Assembly: GCA_002712005.1 (NCBI GenBank)
Contig: PASP01000014.1
Location: forward strand, 186,001-250,000
Source of the DNA: Halobacteriovoraceae bacterium
GTDB lineage: Bacteria > Bdellovibrionota > Bacteriovoracia > Bacteriovoracales > Bacteriovoracaceae
DNA: 64,000 bases
Reading direction: 5' to 3'
Positions 25,484-34,891 of this stretch are shown here, piece by piece. The position numbers and the translations under genes are program-made. A model generated the notes under the pieces. The model had not been told where the DNA came from. It worked only from the letters and a program-made list of their open reading frames with translations, and made no database searches. Within the stretch, counting starts at the first letter, position 1. Each line of letters begins with the position of its first letter.

Positions 25484-26707
25484 TTAATAAATATTATAAT
25501 TGAGAAGTCGGCATTCTAAAGGGCCATTCCAAAAGGTAAAGCGACTTTCAGTTCGAAGTGAAATTTTCTTTCTTAACGAAGCATCTTCATTAATCAAATA
25601 GCAATCAAATCCACTCCAATTCTTTTTTAGATTTTCTCCCATCTCGTGATACATCTTCTCTAATTCTTCAGACTTTTCTTCTAGCCTTACTCCATAGGGA
25701 GGGGTTGTTATGAGAAAGCCTTTCTTATGTTCTTTTTGTGGATAAACCGTAAGAGCATTGGAGTGAAAGGTTTTAAGTTGTGATTTAGGAAGTCCAAGGA
25801 CGCGCCATGAATGTTCAACGAGAGGGAAGACCCTTCTATCTTTATCTGAGCCTATAAAACTAGCTTCTTTAAAAGACTTTCTACCTTGTTCACTTTTAGT
25901 AATAAGTTCACTTACTAAATTTCTAAAAATTGTGTGAGCTGCTTCATCATTTTGAAACCAACGATGGGCTTGAAAAGCAAAGGCTTTATGTCCTTGTGTA
26001 AGCTGTTTTAACTTAAGGTAAGTAGGAGCCATCTGAAAGGTGATCATAGCGGCTTCTATCAAGAAGGTCCCAGAGCCACAGAAAATATCATAAAGAGGAC
26101 TTTGACTATCCCATTTTGTATTCATGATAAGTCCAGCTGCTAGGTTTTCTTTTATAGGGGCTTCGTGACCAATTTTTCTATAACCTCTTTGGTGAAGAGA
26201 GAAACCGGCCATGTCCAGCATAACAATTCCCTTCAAACCTTTTTTCGGATCAGGCTCTATTCTTAAAAGGAAACTATAATCAGCGTCATCAATATCAACA
26301 TCGGGTCGACTCCCTTCTTCATCTTTGAATCGATCTACAATAGCATCTTTGAGAACAAGAGAGAGGTGATGAGAGTTTTTAAAGCGACTTTTTACTTCAC
26401 GAGAAATAATACATCCTACTTTAAGCGTTTGCTCAAGATGCATAATTTTGGTCCAAGGTATTTGCTTGGCAGCTTCGTAAATTTCCTTTTCACGCATAAA
26501 TTGGAATGACCCAATCTCTTTATAAACTCTACTGGCCACTCTAGATTCAAAGAGAAGGCCTAAAGCACCGGCCGTGTCAGTTTTAAAAGAAATTCCTCCA
26601 CGAGTAATTTCAATATGTTCATATTCGTATTTCTCAATCTCTTTATAAAGAGTTTCTTCCAATCCACGTGGGCAAGAAGCAAAATATTTTTTTAAGGACT
26701 TTTTCAT
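25484..26707 (-). CDS. THUMP-domain RNA methyltransferase, RlmL-like
   Basis: 407 residues. An N-terminal ferredoxin-like plus THUMP region (YFASCPRGLEETLYKEIEKY, AIVDRFKDEEGSRPDVDI) is followed by a Rossmann methyltransferase: APIKENLAAGLI, SAM motif DIFCGSGTFLIEAAM, GSDKDRRV and the catalytic-type motif TTPPYGVRL. Relatives modify guanine N2 of 23S rRNA (RlmL half of RlmKL). The first residue of the usual N/D-PPY motif is Thr here. The start overlaps the stop of the upstream kinase-like gene by 4 bp, implying translational coupling. Confidence 0.88.
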   Translation of the reverse strand: MKKSLKKYFASCPRGLEETLYKEIEKYEYEHIEITRGGISFKTDTAGALGLLFESRVASRVYKEIGSFQFMREKEIYEAAKQIPWTKIMHLEQTLKVGCIISREVKSRFKNSHHLSLVLKDAIVDRFKDEEGSRPDVDIDDADYSFLLRIEPDPKKGLKGIVMLDMAGFSLHQRGYRKIGHEAPIKENLAAGLIMNTKWDSQSPLYDIFCGSGTFLIEAAMITFQMAPTYLKLKQLTQGHKAFAFQAHRWFQNDEAAHTIFRNLVSELITKSEQGRKSFKEASFIGSDKDRRVFPLVEHSWRVLGLPKSQLKTFHSNALTVYPQKEHKKGFLITTPPYGVRLEEKSEELEKMYHEMGENLKKNWSGFDCYLINEDASLRKKISLRTESRFTFWNGPLECRLLNYNIY

Positions 26708-27657
26708 AGTAGAGGCTCCGACTTGAATTGTTCCCTAAAGCAACAGGCCCTAAGAAGAAGCTCTTGGTAGCTATTGGCCATAATAGGATTCATATTCTTG
26801 TCTTTAAAACGTTTAATTCTCCACAATGATATCGACATAAGGCCTAGCAAGATAGAGTCTGCTAAATTCTGCCTTTCATAGGTGGTGAGTTTTCTGTGCT
26901 CTTGATACCCCTTTACTAGAGATTGCACAAGACCTTGATTGATTTGTCCCTTTTCTAAGCAGCAGCCTGAAATGGTGATCCCAAGATCGAGAATAAATTC
27001 CCCGATTCCTCCCTGTTCAAAGTCGAGAATAACCTTAAGCTGATTATCACTAAACATAGAATTATCAATGTAGAGATCGCCATGGATAATTCCTTTGTCC
27101 CATGAGTGGTCGATAAACCAAGTCAATTGGTGAGGAAAAAGGATTTGGAATGTATCTTTGAAGTCTTGAGGACAAGAAGAACTTTTACTATAAGCTAAAA
27201 TTTCTTTAGCCCCAAAACCAACCTTTTCATGATTTCGAAGTGTTTTAAATTCTTCTGTTGTTAGTTCTGTATTGTGAAGACGGGCCAGCCCTTTTCCAAT
27301 TTCAAAACAAGACTGATCACTAGGTCCAGGGGGGATTCCATCAACAAAGGGAAAGATGACCCCATAGAGATCTCCATATTCATAAGTGAGTTCATCCTGC
27401 TTGGTTTTGTAAGGCATGAGTGAATATTGAAAACCTTTATTGCCAAGGAGCTTGAGAAGCTCCATTTCCTCTCTTAATTCATCGAGATTCTTATCATTAG
27501 AGACTTTGAGCAGGAGATTGCCTGAGCTGGTGACCACTTTATAGTTGGAATTCGAAATGCCAAGGGAGAGGGGGTGAAGCTCTTGGAGTCCGCTTCTTCC
27601 ATAAATGGAGAGAATTTCTTGTGTGTCATCGTGCGTTAACTTGGTGTAATCGCCCAT
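26704..27657 (-). CDS. APH-fold kinase, homoserine kinase type II (ThrB2)-like
   Basis: 317 residues, cytoplasmic. The order matches ThrB2-type homoserine kinases and choline/aminoglycoside kinases: GISNSNYKVVTSSGNLLLKV, YGVIFPFVDGIPP, IGKGLARLHN, the catalytic loop GIIHGDLYIDN and the metal site VILDFEQGG. No thrA or thrC is beside it, so substrate assignment is a family guess. It overlaps the RlmL-like gene by 4 bp. AAGGA precedes the ATG. Confidence 0.8.
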   Translation of the reverse strand: MGDYTKLTHDDTQEILSIYGRSGLQELHPLSLGISNSNYKVVTSSGNLLLKVSNDKNLDELREEMELLKLLGNKGFQYSLMPYKTKQDELTYEYGDLYGVIFPFVDGIPPGPSDQSCFEIGKGLARLHNTELTTEEFKTLRNHEKVGFGAKEILAYSKSSSCPQDFKDTFQILFPHQLTWFIDHSWDKGIIHGDLYIDNSMFSDNQLKVILDFEQGGIGEFILDLGITISGCCLEKGQINQGLVQSLVKGYQEHRKLTTYERQNLADSILLGLMSISLWRIKRFKDKNMNPIMANSYQELLLRACCFREQFKSEPLL

Positions 27658-27681
27658 TTCTTTTCCTTCATTTGATCATTC

Positions 27682-27772
27682 TTAACTTTGCCAATTTACA
27701 GATTTCATAAGTCACTATGGGATGTCAAAGTTAATTCCAACTCAAGGGCTTTAAGTTAGCGCATGGCCCTTG
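27682..27772. promoter_or_regulatory. Two inverted repeats in the thrB-like/ahcY divergent region
   Basis: TTAACTTTG (27682-27690) with CAAAGTTAA (27726-27734), and CAAGGGC (27743-27749) with GCCCTTG (27766-27772). Both are perfect. They could be operators for either divergent gene. Confidence 0.35.
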
Positions 27773-27830
27773 TTGCTCTTATACCCTAGTGCTATATTAC
27801 TTTGATATTTAATTTTAATAATACTTAGGA

Positions 27831-27854
27831 CCTAGAGTGCGAGAACACGCTAGG
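27831..27854 (+). promoter_or_regulatory. Hairpin just before the ahcY ribosome-binding site
   Basis: CCTAGAGTG, loop CGAGAA, CACGCTAGG: nine positions with one mismatch, ending 7 bp before GGGAG. It does not match the SAH riboswitch core. Confidence 0.45.
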
Positions 27855-27872
27855 TTTCAATGGGAGTATCAA

Positions 27873-29165
27873 ATGAGTAATGACTATAAAGTAAAAGACA
27901 TGTCTCTTGCCGAGTGGGGGAGAAAAGAAATTGAATTGGCCCAGGTTGAAATGCCAGGTCTAATGGCCCTTAGAGATGAATTTGGTGCTTCTAAGCCTTT
28001 AAAAGGTGCACGTATTGCTGGTTGTCTTCACATGACTATTCAAACAGCAGTTCTCATTGAAACTCTAGTTGAGCTTGGTGCTGAAGTACGTTGGTCTTCA
28101 TGTAATATCTTCTCTACTCAAGATCACGCTGCTGCGGCCATCGCTGCTGCTGGTATTCCTGTATTTGCTTGGAAAGGTCTTTCTGAGGAAGAATATGACT
28201 GGTGTATTGAGCAAACTCTACGTTGGCCAGATGGAAAGGGTCTTAACATGATTCTTGACGATGGTGGTGACCTTACAAATATTATTCTTGATAAGAACCC
28301 TGAGCTTGCTTCTGAAATTAGAGGGATCTCTGAAGAAACAACTACTGGTGTTCATAGACTATATGAAAGAGTTAAGAACGGAACTCTTCCTATGCCAGCG
28401 ATCAATGTTAATGACTCTGTTACTAAGTCTAAATTTGATAACCTATACGGATGTCGTGAATCTCTTATCGACGGAATTAAGCGTGCAACAGATATCATGG
28501 TTGCAGGTAAAGTATGTGTTGTTGCTGGTTACGGTGATGTAGGTAAAGGTTCAGCTCAGTCTCTTCGTGGACAAGGTGGGCGTGTTATCGTTACTGAAAT
28601 TGATCCGATTTGTGCTCTTCAAGCTGCAATGGAAGGTTACGAAGTTATGCCAATGGAAGAAGCTTGTAAGCTTGGTGATATCTTTGTAACGACGACCGGA
28701 AACTTCGGAATTCTTCGTGGCGAGCACATGGAGCAAATGAGAGATTCTGCTATCATCTGTAATATTGGTCACTTTGATAATGAAATTGAAGTTGAATACC
28801 TCAATAAGAATTGGACTAAAGATAATATTAAGCCTCAGGTTGATATGTACACAGCAAAAGACGGACGTCGTATTGTTCTTCTAGCTGAAGGTCGTCTTGT
28901 AAATCTTGGTTGTGCAACTGGTCACCCTTCTTTTGTAATGAGTAACTCTTTTACAAACCAAGTTCTTGCTCAGATGGAGCTTTGGGAGCACTCACAGAAG
29001 TATGAAAACAAAGTTTATATGCTTCCTAAGCACCTAGATGAGAAAGTTGCTCGTCTTCACCTTGAAAGAATTGGGGTTAAGCTTGAAACTCTTACTCCTC
29101 AGCAAGCTGAGTACATCGGTGTAACTGTAGAAGGTCCATATAAGCCAGAGCACTACAGATACTAA
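27873..29165 (+). CDS. ahcY: Adenosylhomocysteinase
   Basis: NAD-dependent hydrolysis of S-adenosylhomocysteine to homocysteine and adenosine. The ATG at 27873 (430 residues) has GGGAG ahead; a GTG at 27837 lies inside the leader hairpin. Motifs: [60 protein letters not shown], the NAD fold [17 protein letters not shown], and [13 protein letters not shown] with C-terminal KPEHYRY. It recycles the methylation product and feeds homocysteine to the CBS/gamma-lyase genes near 60 kb. Confidence 0.97.
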   Translation: MSNDYKVKDMSLAEWGRKEIELAQVEMPGLMALRDEFGASKPLKGARIAGCLHMTIQTAVLIETLVELGAEVRWSSCNIFSTQDHAAAAIAAAGIPVFAWKGLSEEEYDWCIEQTLRWPDGKGLNMILDDGGDLTNIILDKNPELASEIRGISEETTTGVHRLYERVKNGTLPMPAINVNDSVTKSKFDNLYGCRESLIDGIKRATDIMVAGKVCVVAGYGDVGKGSAQSLRGQGGRVIVTEIDPICALQAAMEGYEVMPMEEACKLGDIFVTTTGNFGILRGEHMEQMRDSAIICNIGHFDNEIEVEYLNKNWTKDNIKPQVDMYTAKDGRRIVLLAEGRLVNLGCATGHPSFVMSNSFTNQVLAQMELWEHSQKYENKVYMLPKHLDEKVARLHLERIGVKLETLTPQQAEYIGVTVEGPYKPEHYRY

Positions 29166-29213
29166 TTAAGTACTAATTCATTTTTAATGAACTCTATGTT
29201 CATGCAAAGAGAT

Positions 29214-29244
29214 AGGCCCGCACACTAGCGGGCCTCTTTTTTTT
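29214..29244 (+). terminator. Intrinsic terminator after ahcY
   Basis: AGGCCCGC, loop ACACTA, GCGGGCCT then C and eight T. Eight perfect pairs. Confidence 0.95.
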
Positions 29245-29288
29245 AAGGTATAACATAAGTGTCTAAAATTTAATTAATTGGATTGGCC

Positions 29289-29732
29289 ATGAAATTACAT
29301 ATGGGTAGCGATCACGCTGCATTTGAAGAAAAAGAAACCCTTAAAAATTTCTTAAAAGATTTAGGACATGAAATTATTGATCATGGACCTGAAAATGCAG
29401 AAAGATGTGATTATCCCGATTATGCAGCTAAAGTGGCGAAGGCCGTAGCAAAAGATGATTCATCTATGGGGATTCTTCTCTGTGGAAGTGGAATCGGAGT
29501 TTCTATGGCAGCTAACCGATATCAGAATATCAGAGCAGCTTTGGTTCGCTCTGAAGAAGATGCTCTCTTATCTCGTGGTCACAATAATGCCAATATTCTA
29601 TGTGTAGGAGCAAGACTCACTTCGATTGAAGATATCAAGGTGATTACTAAGAAATGGCTTGAGACTCCTTTTGAGGAAGGCAGGCATACTGGTAGAGTGG
29701 CAAAGTTTAATGATTTAGGAGAAAAGGTATGA
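29289..29732 (+). CDS. rpiB: Ribose-5-phosphate isomerase B
   Basis: Interconverts ribulose and ribose 5-phosphate. 147 residues from the ATG at 29289; a TTG two codons earlier is less likely. Motifs: MGSDHAAFEEKE at the N-terminus, CDYPDYA, catalytic Cys loop GILLCGSGIGVSMAANR, and LSRGHNNANILCVGAR. The ribosome-binding site is weak. Its stop overlaps the ATG of the next gene (ATGA), so the two are coupled. Confidence 0.95.
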   Translation: MKLHMGSDHAAFEEKETLKNFLKDLGHEIIDHGPENAERCDYPDYAAKVAKAVAKDDSSMGILLCGSGIGVSMAANRYQNIRAALVRSEEDALLSRGHNNANILCVGARLTSIEDIKVITKKWLETPFEEGRHTGRVAKFNDLGEKV

Positions 29733-30427
29733 ATATGGTTCCTCGCAAAGCTTTAGAGAGGATTGGATTTATCTTTGTCTTTATCCTCTGTGTGGTTGGT
29801 GTCTACTTTTCTCGAACCGATTTGCTTTACTTTGAAAGCTCCTATGTTGGAGAAGATGGTCCACTTGAATGGCTTACAGTCGTTGCTCTTTTAACGGGTA
29901 TGATAATGTGCATTTATCGAGCAAGAATTTTATCTCCCTTTAGAAATAAACGCTTTGTCTTCTGCCTATATTTCACGGCCTTTGTTTTCTTCTTTGGTCT
30001 AATGGAAGAGATTAGTTGGGGTCAGAGAATTTGGACTGCACTATTTGACTTTAGGGTTCCTGAATTCTTTCAAAAATATAATACTCAAGGGGAAACGAAT
30101 CTTCATAATCTAAAGTTTGGAAACTTCAAAATTAATAAAATTATCTTCGGTACCTTCTTAGGTATCTTCATCGTTTTCTACTTTCTCATTTTACCGGTTC
30201 TTTATAGAAAGGTTGAGTCTGTGAAAGAGAAAGTAAATGACTGGGGCCTACCGCTTCCAAAAAATTATCATATTGTAGCTTATGTTTCTTTGGCCCTTCT
30301 CGCGGAAGCAGTAATGGGGGGAAAGAAAGGGGAGATCTTAGAATTTGGTGGAAGTTGGATCGTCCTTCTTATGCTTTTTGAGCCCTATAATCGCACAATT
30401 TTTAGCCGTAAAATGCTGGATCGCTAG
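29729..30427 (+). CDS. Conserved polytopic membrane protein, unknown
   Basis: 232 residues with about six hydrophobic segments. Between them are conserved-looking polar motifs: EDGPLEWLTVVALL after the first helix, FFGLMEEISWGQRIW at the end of the third, then NTQGETNLHNLKFG. The EEISWGQ plus NxQGExNLHNL combination belongs to a widespread uncharacterised membrane family; the acidic and His residues could form an active site at the membrane surface. Translationally coupled to rpiB by a 4-bp overlap. Confidence 0.7.
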   Translation: MNMVPRKALERIGFIFVFILCVVGVYFSRTDLLYFESSYVGEDGPLEWLTVVALLTGMIMCIYRARILSPFRNKRFVFCLYFTAFVFFFGLMEEISWGQRIWTALFDFRVPEFFQKYNTQGETNLHNLKFGNFKINKIIFGTFLGIFIVFYFLILPVLYRKVESVKEKVNDWGLPLPKNYHIVAYVSLALLAEAVMGGKKGEILEFGGSWIVLLMLFEPYNRTIFSRKMLDR

Positions 30428-31827
30428 AACGTATATCCAGCATTAAAATAGAAAGTATCATTTGTTCGATAAGCACTCCAGTAGGAATTGGCCTTAGGTG
30501 ATTTGATCAACTCTGCTCCAAAGGTAAAGATACTAGAGCGCCATGGAGTGAGGATATACTGAGCATTGAGTAGGTTATCTTTTCTCTTGAAATCGTATCT
30601 TAAAGAGAATCCCAATTGAGACCATTCATTCATTTGATAGAGCCCACCGATTCCAGCTGCGCGAACCCATTTCACGGTCTCACTATAAAAGTCATCACTA
30701 CCTTTCGGGTGTTTGGAAAAATAATAGATTCCATTAAGAGACAGAGTGAGATCCTCCCATTGATGATTGTATCTAAGATGGGCATAAGTTTCTCTCATGT
30801 ATTTAGGCTCTACTTTAAAAAATTCTGTTGAAAGAACATTTCTATTATTTTCATTCCCTTCATCAAGCGAAACCGATAGGGATTCAAAGTCTTTTCCCAA
30901 TTTTGCTGTCGGGTCAACATAAACTAAGCCTGTAGTCATTTCAGACTGACCCCAATGCAGTCTTAGATCATAACCGAGGATGACATGGTGATTAACAATC
31001 GGATTGGCATTAACGGCGACCTTGTTAATATCGGGATCGTAGTAGGCTTCTGCATTTACTCTTAGATTTCTCTCGGGCTTATAAATCGCAAAGAAGCTGG
31101 CTTCTCCACCTGACTGACGATTACCCCAATAAGGAGTAATTTTTAATCCTAAAGACTTTTGAAAAAGAACATCTCTATATTCTGGAACATCGAGAGAGTA
31201 AAAGATATCGACTTCACTTCCCGTGATAATTGTTCGTTTAGGAGGTTGCTTATACCAGTCGACATTACTTGAAACATTTCCATTTTCAACGTCGACACTG
31301 GGATTGAGGGCGGGGATATAAAGATAGCTAAGAAAGAATTCAAGTCTAAAAACAGAATCTTTATGAGCATAATGAAAGCCGGTGATCCCTTCAAGATTGG
31401 TATCCATAAGACGGAAACCTTGAGTATTTTGAAAATGATTGAGCTGCCAGTAGGCTTCATTGGGATGCCAGTCTAGTCGAATACGTCCAAAGGTATAGCG
31501 AGATTCATCGGTACTCTTATATTGAAGATACATTTCAGATAAAGAGGGACTAAAGCTCGTATTGTTTATATAGAATCTTAGGTCTGCATCGACTTTAGAG
31601 CGAACAAAGCTTCTCTTTGATTCGTATTGAAAAGAGAAGTCCAGCCAATCTGAATTCTTTGTTTTATTTTGGGGATTATTTAAGCGAAGAAATTTTTCAT
31701 AACCAACTTTCAACTCGGTATAAGTAATGTCATCAGTTGAGTCGATGATTTGCAATCCTACAGCATTTGCAGATAAGCAGGTGAGTATATAAAAACACAG
31801 TATATTTAGTAACTTATAGGATTTCAT
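30424..31827 (-). CDS. Outer-membrane beta-barrel protein, porin-like
   Basis: 467 residues. The signal peptide ends LSANA. Throughout there are amphipathic strands with aromatic belts (WLDFSFQYESKRSF, YTFGRIRLDWHPNEAYW, AGIGGLYQMNEWSQLGFSLRYDF), ending FYFNAGYTF with a C-terminal Phe. This is the pattern of a 14-18 strand barrel. The family is not recognised. It ends tail to tail with the 29729 gene, overlapping 4 bp. Confidence 0.75.
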   Translation of the reverse strand: MKSYKLLNILCFYILTCLSANAVGLQIIDSTDDITYTELKVGYEKFLRLNNPQNKTKNSDWLDFSFQYESKRSFVRSKVDADLRFYINNTSFSPSLSEMYLQYKSTDESRYTFGRIRLDWHPNEAYWQLNHFQNTQGFRLMDTNLEGITGFHYAHKDSVFRLEFFLSYLYIPALNPSVDVENGNVSSNVDWYKQPPKRTIITGSEVDIFYSLDVPEYRDVLFQKSLGLKITPYWGNRQSGGEASFFAIYKPERNLRVNAEAYYDPDINKVAVNANPIVNHHVILGYDLRLHWGQSEMTTGLVYVDPTAKLGKDFESLSVSLDEGNENNRNVLSTEFFKVEPKYMRETYAHLRYNHQWEDLTLSLNGIYYFSKHPKGSDDFYSETVKWVRAAGIGGLYQMNEWSQLGFSLRYDFKRKDNLLNAQYILTPWRSSIFTFGAELIKSPKANSYWSAYRTNDTFYFNAGYTF

Positions 31828-31994
31828 ACTCTTATTGTGCCACCAAGCCTAGGGAGGAACAATTTCAGAGGAGAGTGCAGATATTTCCACTATTTAGAGT
31901 ACGATTGTGCGCTAAATTTGCTGAAAAAGTGATCAGTTTTTGCACAAAGCTGTAACTACTACACCTTTGAGGCTATTTTATGTCGCAAAGAGTC

Positions 31995-32006
31995 TTAAAC
32001 GTTTAA
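31995..32006. promoter_or_regulatory. 12-bp perfect palindrome before the 32034 gene
   Basis: TTAAACGTTTAA, ending 27 bp before the TTG start. Candidate operator; no known consensus recognised. Confidence 0.35.
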
Positions 32007-32033
32007 AATAGAAGGACATAACGAGGTAACGTA

Positions 32034-34889
32034 TTGAAATTTAGAACAATTCTTATATTTATCATGAGTCTTGGCCTGCTTACAGGTTGTGGATACTTTG
32101 GTGACGATCCCGTAGAGGATAGTGATTTATATACGTCTGAAAACCTCTCTGGTGGTTGTAAGATTGATACGGATGAGCTCGCCCAAATTCTTGAAAAAGA
32201 TGTGGAAGTACAAATTAATTGTTTAGAAGAAAATCTTGATAAATTCGCAAAATATGTAAAACGAGAAGACTCGAATGCTATTACCAATAAGGAGCTTTCA
32301 AGTTTCATCCAGAAATTCTTTTCTAATAACGCTGCTCTTATGGTGGGCTCGATAAAGCTGATGTTTGATATCAGTGGAATTGTTCTCAGTGATAATAGCT
32401 CTTCCTTACAAACCAAGAATATTAAACCTCTATTTGAACTTCTTAGAGTCGTAAATAAGAAGCTCTATCGTATCAATGATAAGATTGAGAACTTTGATGA
32501 GGTAGAAGGAAATCTGCAAGAAACCAGTGAAGCCATCAAAGCAGAGTTAGCTGAACTTGTTGATCAAATGGATCGTCTTATCGAGTATGCTGCTGGTGGA
32601 AATCCAAGTGATTTAAATCTTAAGACCTTCATTATCAATTTAAAAGATCAGTTCGACATTGAAGTGATTAATTTAGAATTAGTTGACTCTCTATTGGCCT
32701 TTAAAAAACTTTTCTTAGGAGGACAGAGAGAGGTATTGACTCAAAGAGAGTTAAAACGTTTTTTAGAAATGGTTCCAGAACTGGGAGCCCTTTCTTTCAG
32801 ATTATTCTTTGCTAATAAAAATACGATAGGAAATAATTCCGAACTCTTTCACTTCTATCAAAGTCAAATCCAAATTTTAGAAGAGTTTATTTTTTCTCAT
32901 AAAAGAGATGAAGACATTATTTCACGAGATGAGATTTTAGCTCTTGTTGAAACCTTTATCGATGAAGAAGGTATTGTATTAGAGACTAATGGCAGTGAGA
33001 AAGTGGTTACTCTTTCTGACATCATGGAAATTAGTGATAGTTTAAAGAGAAATATTTTAGGTCTTGGTGCTAATCCAGAAAATTATAATTTTCAAGAAGT
33101 CTCAAACTTTATAAAAATCGTTGAATCAGGTTTAGGAATTCTTTCCGTTTATGAAACCTATAATGAGGTTGTAGAGGGGGGGGTAAATTCTAAAGAATGG
33201 TATTCAGGTAAGGCCAAATTCATACAAGCGGTCAATATCTTTAAAGAAGAAATGGTCAATATTTGGGCTAATAATAATTTCTTTCCCAATTATATGAGGC
33301 CTGTTCCTTTTATCAATGATGTCGTAGAGCTTATTGTTGAAGATTTTGAATACAAGGATATCTCAAGTGATGTTCTAGGAATTGGAAAGGTTGCATTGGT
33401 TGGAGGTAATCGATATCAGTTGAGCAAAGATCAATTGATTGAAGTTATTTTCAAACTAGATGGTATTGCTGAAATCGTGTTTGATTTCGCAAATGCTGAT
33501 GCTAATAATCACTCCGATCAAGATATTGTGAAGCTACGATTTAAGCAATTAAAAATTGTAAAAGAACTCTTAGATGAAGATCTCTTTATTCACATTGCAA
33601 CTGTAGATGAATTACTTACTATTGCTTCTCACGTCATGAAAGATGAAGTGATTGTTTCCTACAAGCCTACAATTGAAGAGCTTAAAGGGAAGATTCTCGG
33701 AGGCTACCGTTCGACATTAACTTTAAGAGATATCAAGAACACTCTTGATCTCGTTATTGATTTTTATTCACAGAGGTATTTTGCGAGTATTTCCTATGAC
33801 CTTTATAAAAATGAGCTAGAAAGTTCGCAAAAGATATCAAAGAATTTTGAGTATACACGCTCTCATGAGGATTTCGATTTATATACTCCTGCACAACTTA
33901 AAAAGTTAAAGGCTCAGTTTGTAGAGCTTACCTCTAAAATTAGATTGTTTCGCTCAAAGAATGGATATCAATATTATGGAGATGATATTCAAAGAACTAA
34001 ATTTGGATTGCTTGAGCATTATATGATTGATTTCGCTTTCGAACTTTTGGCCGGTGCTATGGGACATGAAAATGAATCAGGTGAGTTGGAATTTACCCTT
34101 GAGGAGTTAAATAATCTACTCTTTACTTTTGAGCCAATATTAAAAGAGTATGGACTTTGGTCTGCGCATCCTGAAACATTTGCAAGAAATACTCTTCTCT
34201 TAGCTGATCTGTTTCAGGCCAATAGTAATGGAAGTGTTACGATAGATGCAATGGAAGTTTCTGAGTATGGAACACTGGCCCTATTCGCTATAAAAGCTGC
34301 TGATGAACTTATTGAAAAAACAAATAACTACTGTGATCAATATACTAAAAATGGTGTGACTGGATTTGCTCCTGAATGTTATAGAGAGCATTTCTTTAAC
34401 GTTCTATTAAATGAGCTTAAACTTAAAGAATATCTACCGAAGTTAAATCGTTATATTACGGAGAGTTCTCAAGACGAAAAAATGGAATTTCTAGTAGCAA
34501 TTGAAGGTTTTGCTAAAGATTATCCAGGTCCTGGTATGCCACAAGCAAGAAGAGATATGGTCCTTCTCATTGGGGCGATCCTCAATATTGAATCAACTTT
34601 TCTTCGTTATGATGCTGATCGTTCGAATCTATTAGAATACAATGAACTCGAAAATGGATTTCCTGTTTACGAGGAAGCCATTATCAATCTTGCTGGATTA
34701 ACTGGTGGTAAGAAGAAATTTGCCAAGACCATTTTTCTCTACATGATTAAAGAAATGAAAGAACCAAGCCAGACGGATGTATTATTTTATCATTACAATC
34801 CATTTTCTGATAAAAAGGTTAATTCAAAAAGACTTAATATCGGTGCACTTCTTTATAATATGGTTCATGCTGCAAGTTCAGATGATTAG
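32034..34889 (+). CDS. Large lipoprotein made of degenerate EF-hand-like modules
   Basis: 951 residues. The TTG start is supported by GAGGTAAC and by a signal peptide beginning at once, with lipobox LLTG-C (C19). Repeating units of a G/N/D/S-rich turn, then [L/I/F]-[T/S/N]-x-x-[E/D]-[L/I], then a helix, occur near residues 77, 120, 188, 229, 290, 319, 345, 457, 557, 679, 729 and 860. The last is a canonical EF-hand loop (DADRSNLLEYNE, 860-871), and 729-740 (NSNGSVTIDAME family) is near canonical; most others have lost ligands. No enzyme domain is seen. It is probably an outer-membrane-attached, calcium-responsive or purely structural repeat protein. It diverges from the porin-like gene. Confidence 0.75.
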   Translation: MKFRTILIFIMSLGLLTGCGYFGDDPVEDSDLYTSENLSGGCKIDTDELAQILEKDVEVQINCLEENLDKFAKYVKREDSNAITNKELSSFIQKFFSNNAALMVGSIKLMFDISGIVLSDNSSSLQTKNIKPLFELLRVVNKKLYRINDKIENFDEVEGNLQETSEAIKAELAELVDQMDRLIEYAAGGNPSDLNLKTFIINLKDQFDIEVINLELVDSLLAFKKLFLGGQREVLTQRELKRFLEMVPELGALSFRLFFANKNTIGNNSELFHFYQSQIQILEEFIFSHKRDEDIISRDEILALVETFIDEEGIVLETNGSEKVVTLSDIMEISDSLKRNILGLGANPENYNFQEVSNFIKIVESGLGILSVYETYNEVVEGGVNSKEWYSGKAKFIQAVNIFKEEMVNIWANNNFFPNYMRPVPFINDVVELIVEDFEYKDISSDVLGIGKVALVGGNRYQLSKDQLIEVIFKLDGIAEIVFDFANADANNHSDQDIVKLRFKQLKIVKELLDEDLFIHIATVDELLTIASHVMKDEVIVSYKPTIEELKGKILGGYRSTLTLRDIKNTLDLVIDFYSQRYFASISYDLYKNELESSQKISKNFEYTRSHEDFDLYTPAQLKKLKAQFVELTSKIRLFRSKNGYQYYGDDIQRTKFGLLEHYMIDFAFELLAGAMGHENESGELEFTLEELNNLLFTFEPILKEYGLWSAHPETFARNTLLLADLFQANSNGSVTIDAMEVSEYGTLALFAIKAADELIEKTNNYCDQYTKNGVTGFAPECYREHFFNVLLNELKLKEYLPKLNRYITESSQDEKMEFLVAIEGFAKDYPGPGMPQARRDMVLLIGAILNIESTFLRYDADRSNLLEYNELENGFPVYEEAIINLAGLTGGKKKFAKTIFLYMIKEMKEPSQTDVLFYHYNPFSDKKVNSKRLNIGALLYNMVHAASSDD

Positions 34890-34891
34890 TG

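Noticed and set aside
27658-27872. SAH or SAM riboswitch upstream of ahcY
   Set aside because: Hairpins are present, but the conserved cores of the known SAH and SAM classes are not visible.
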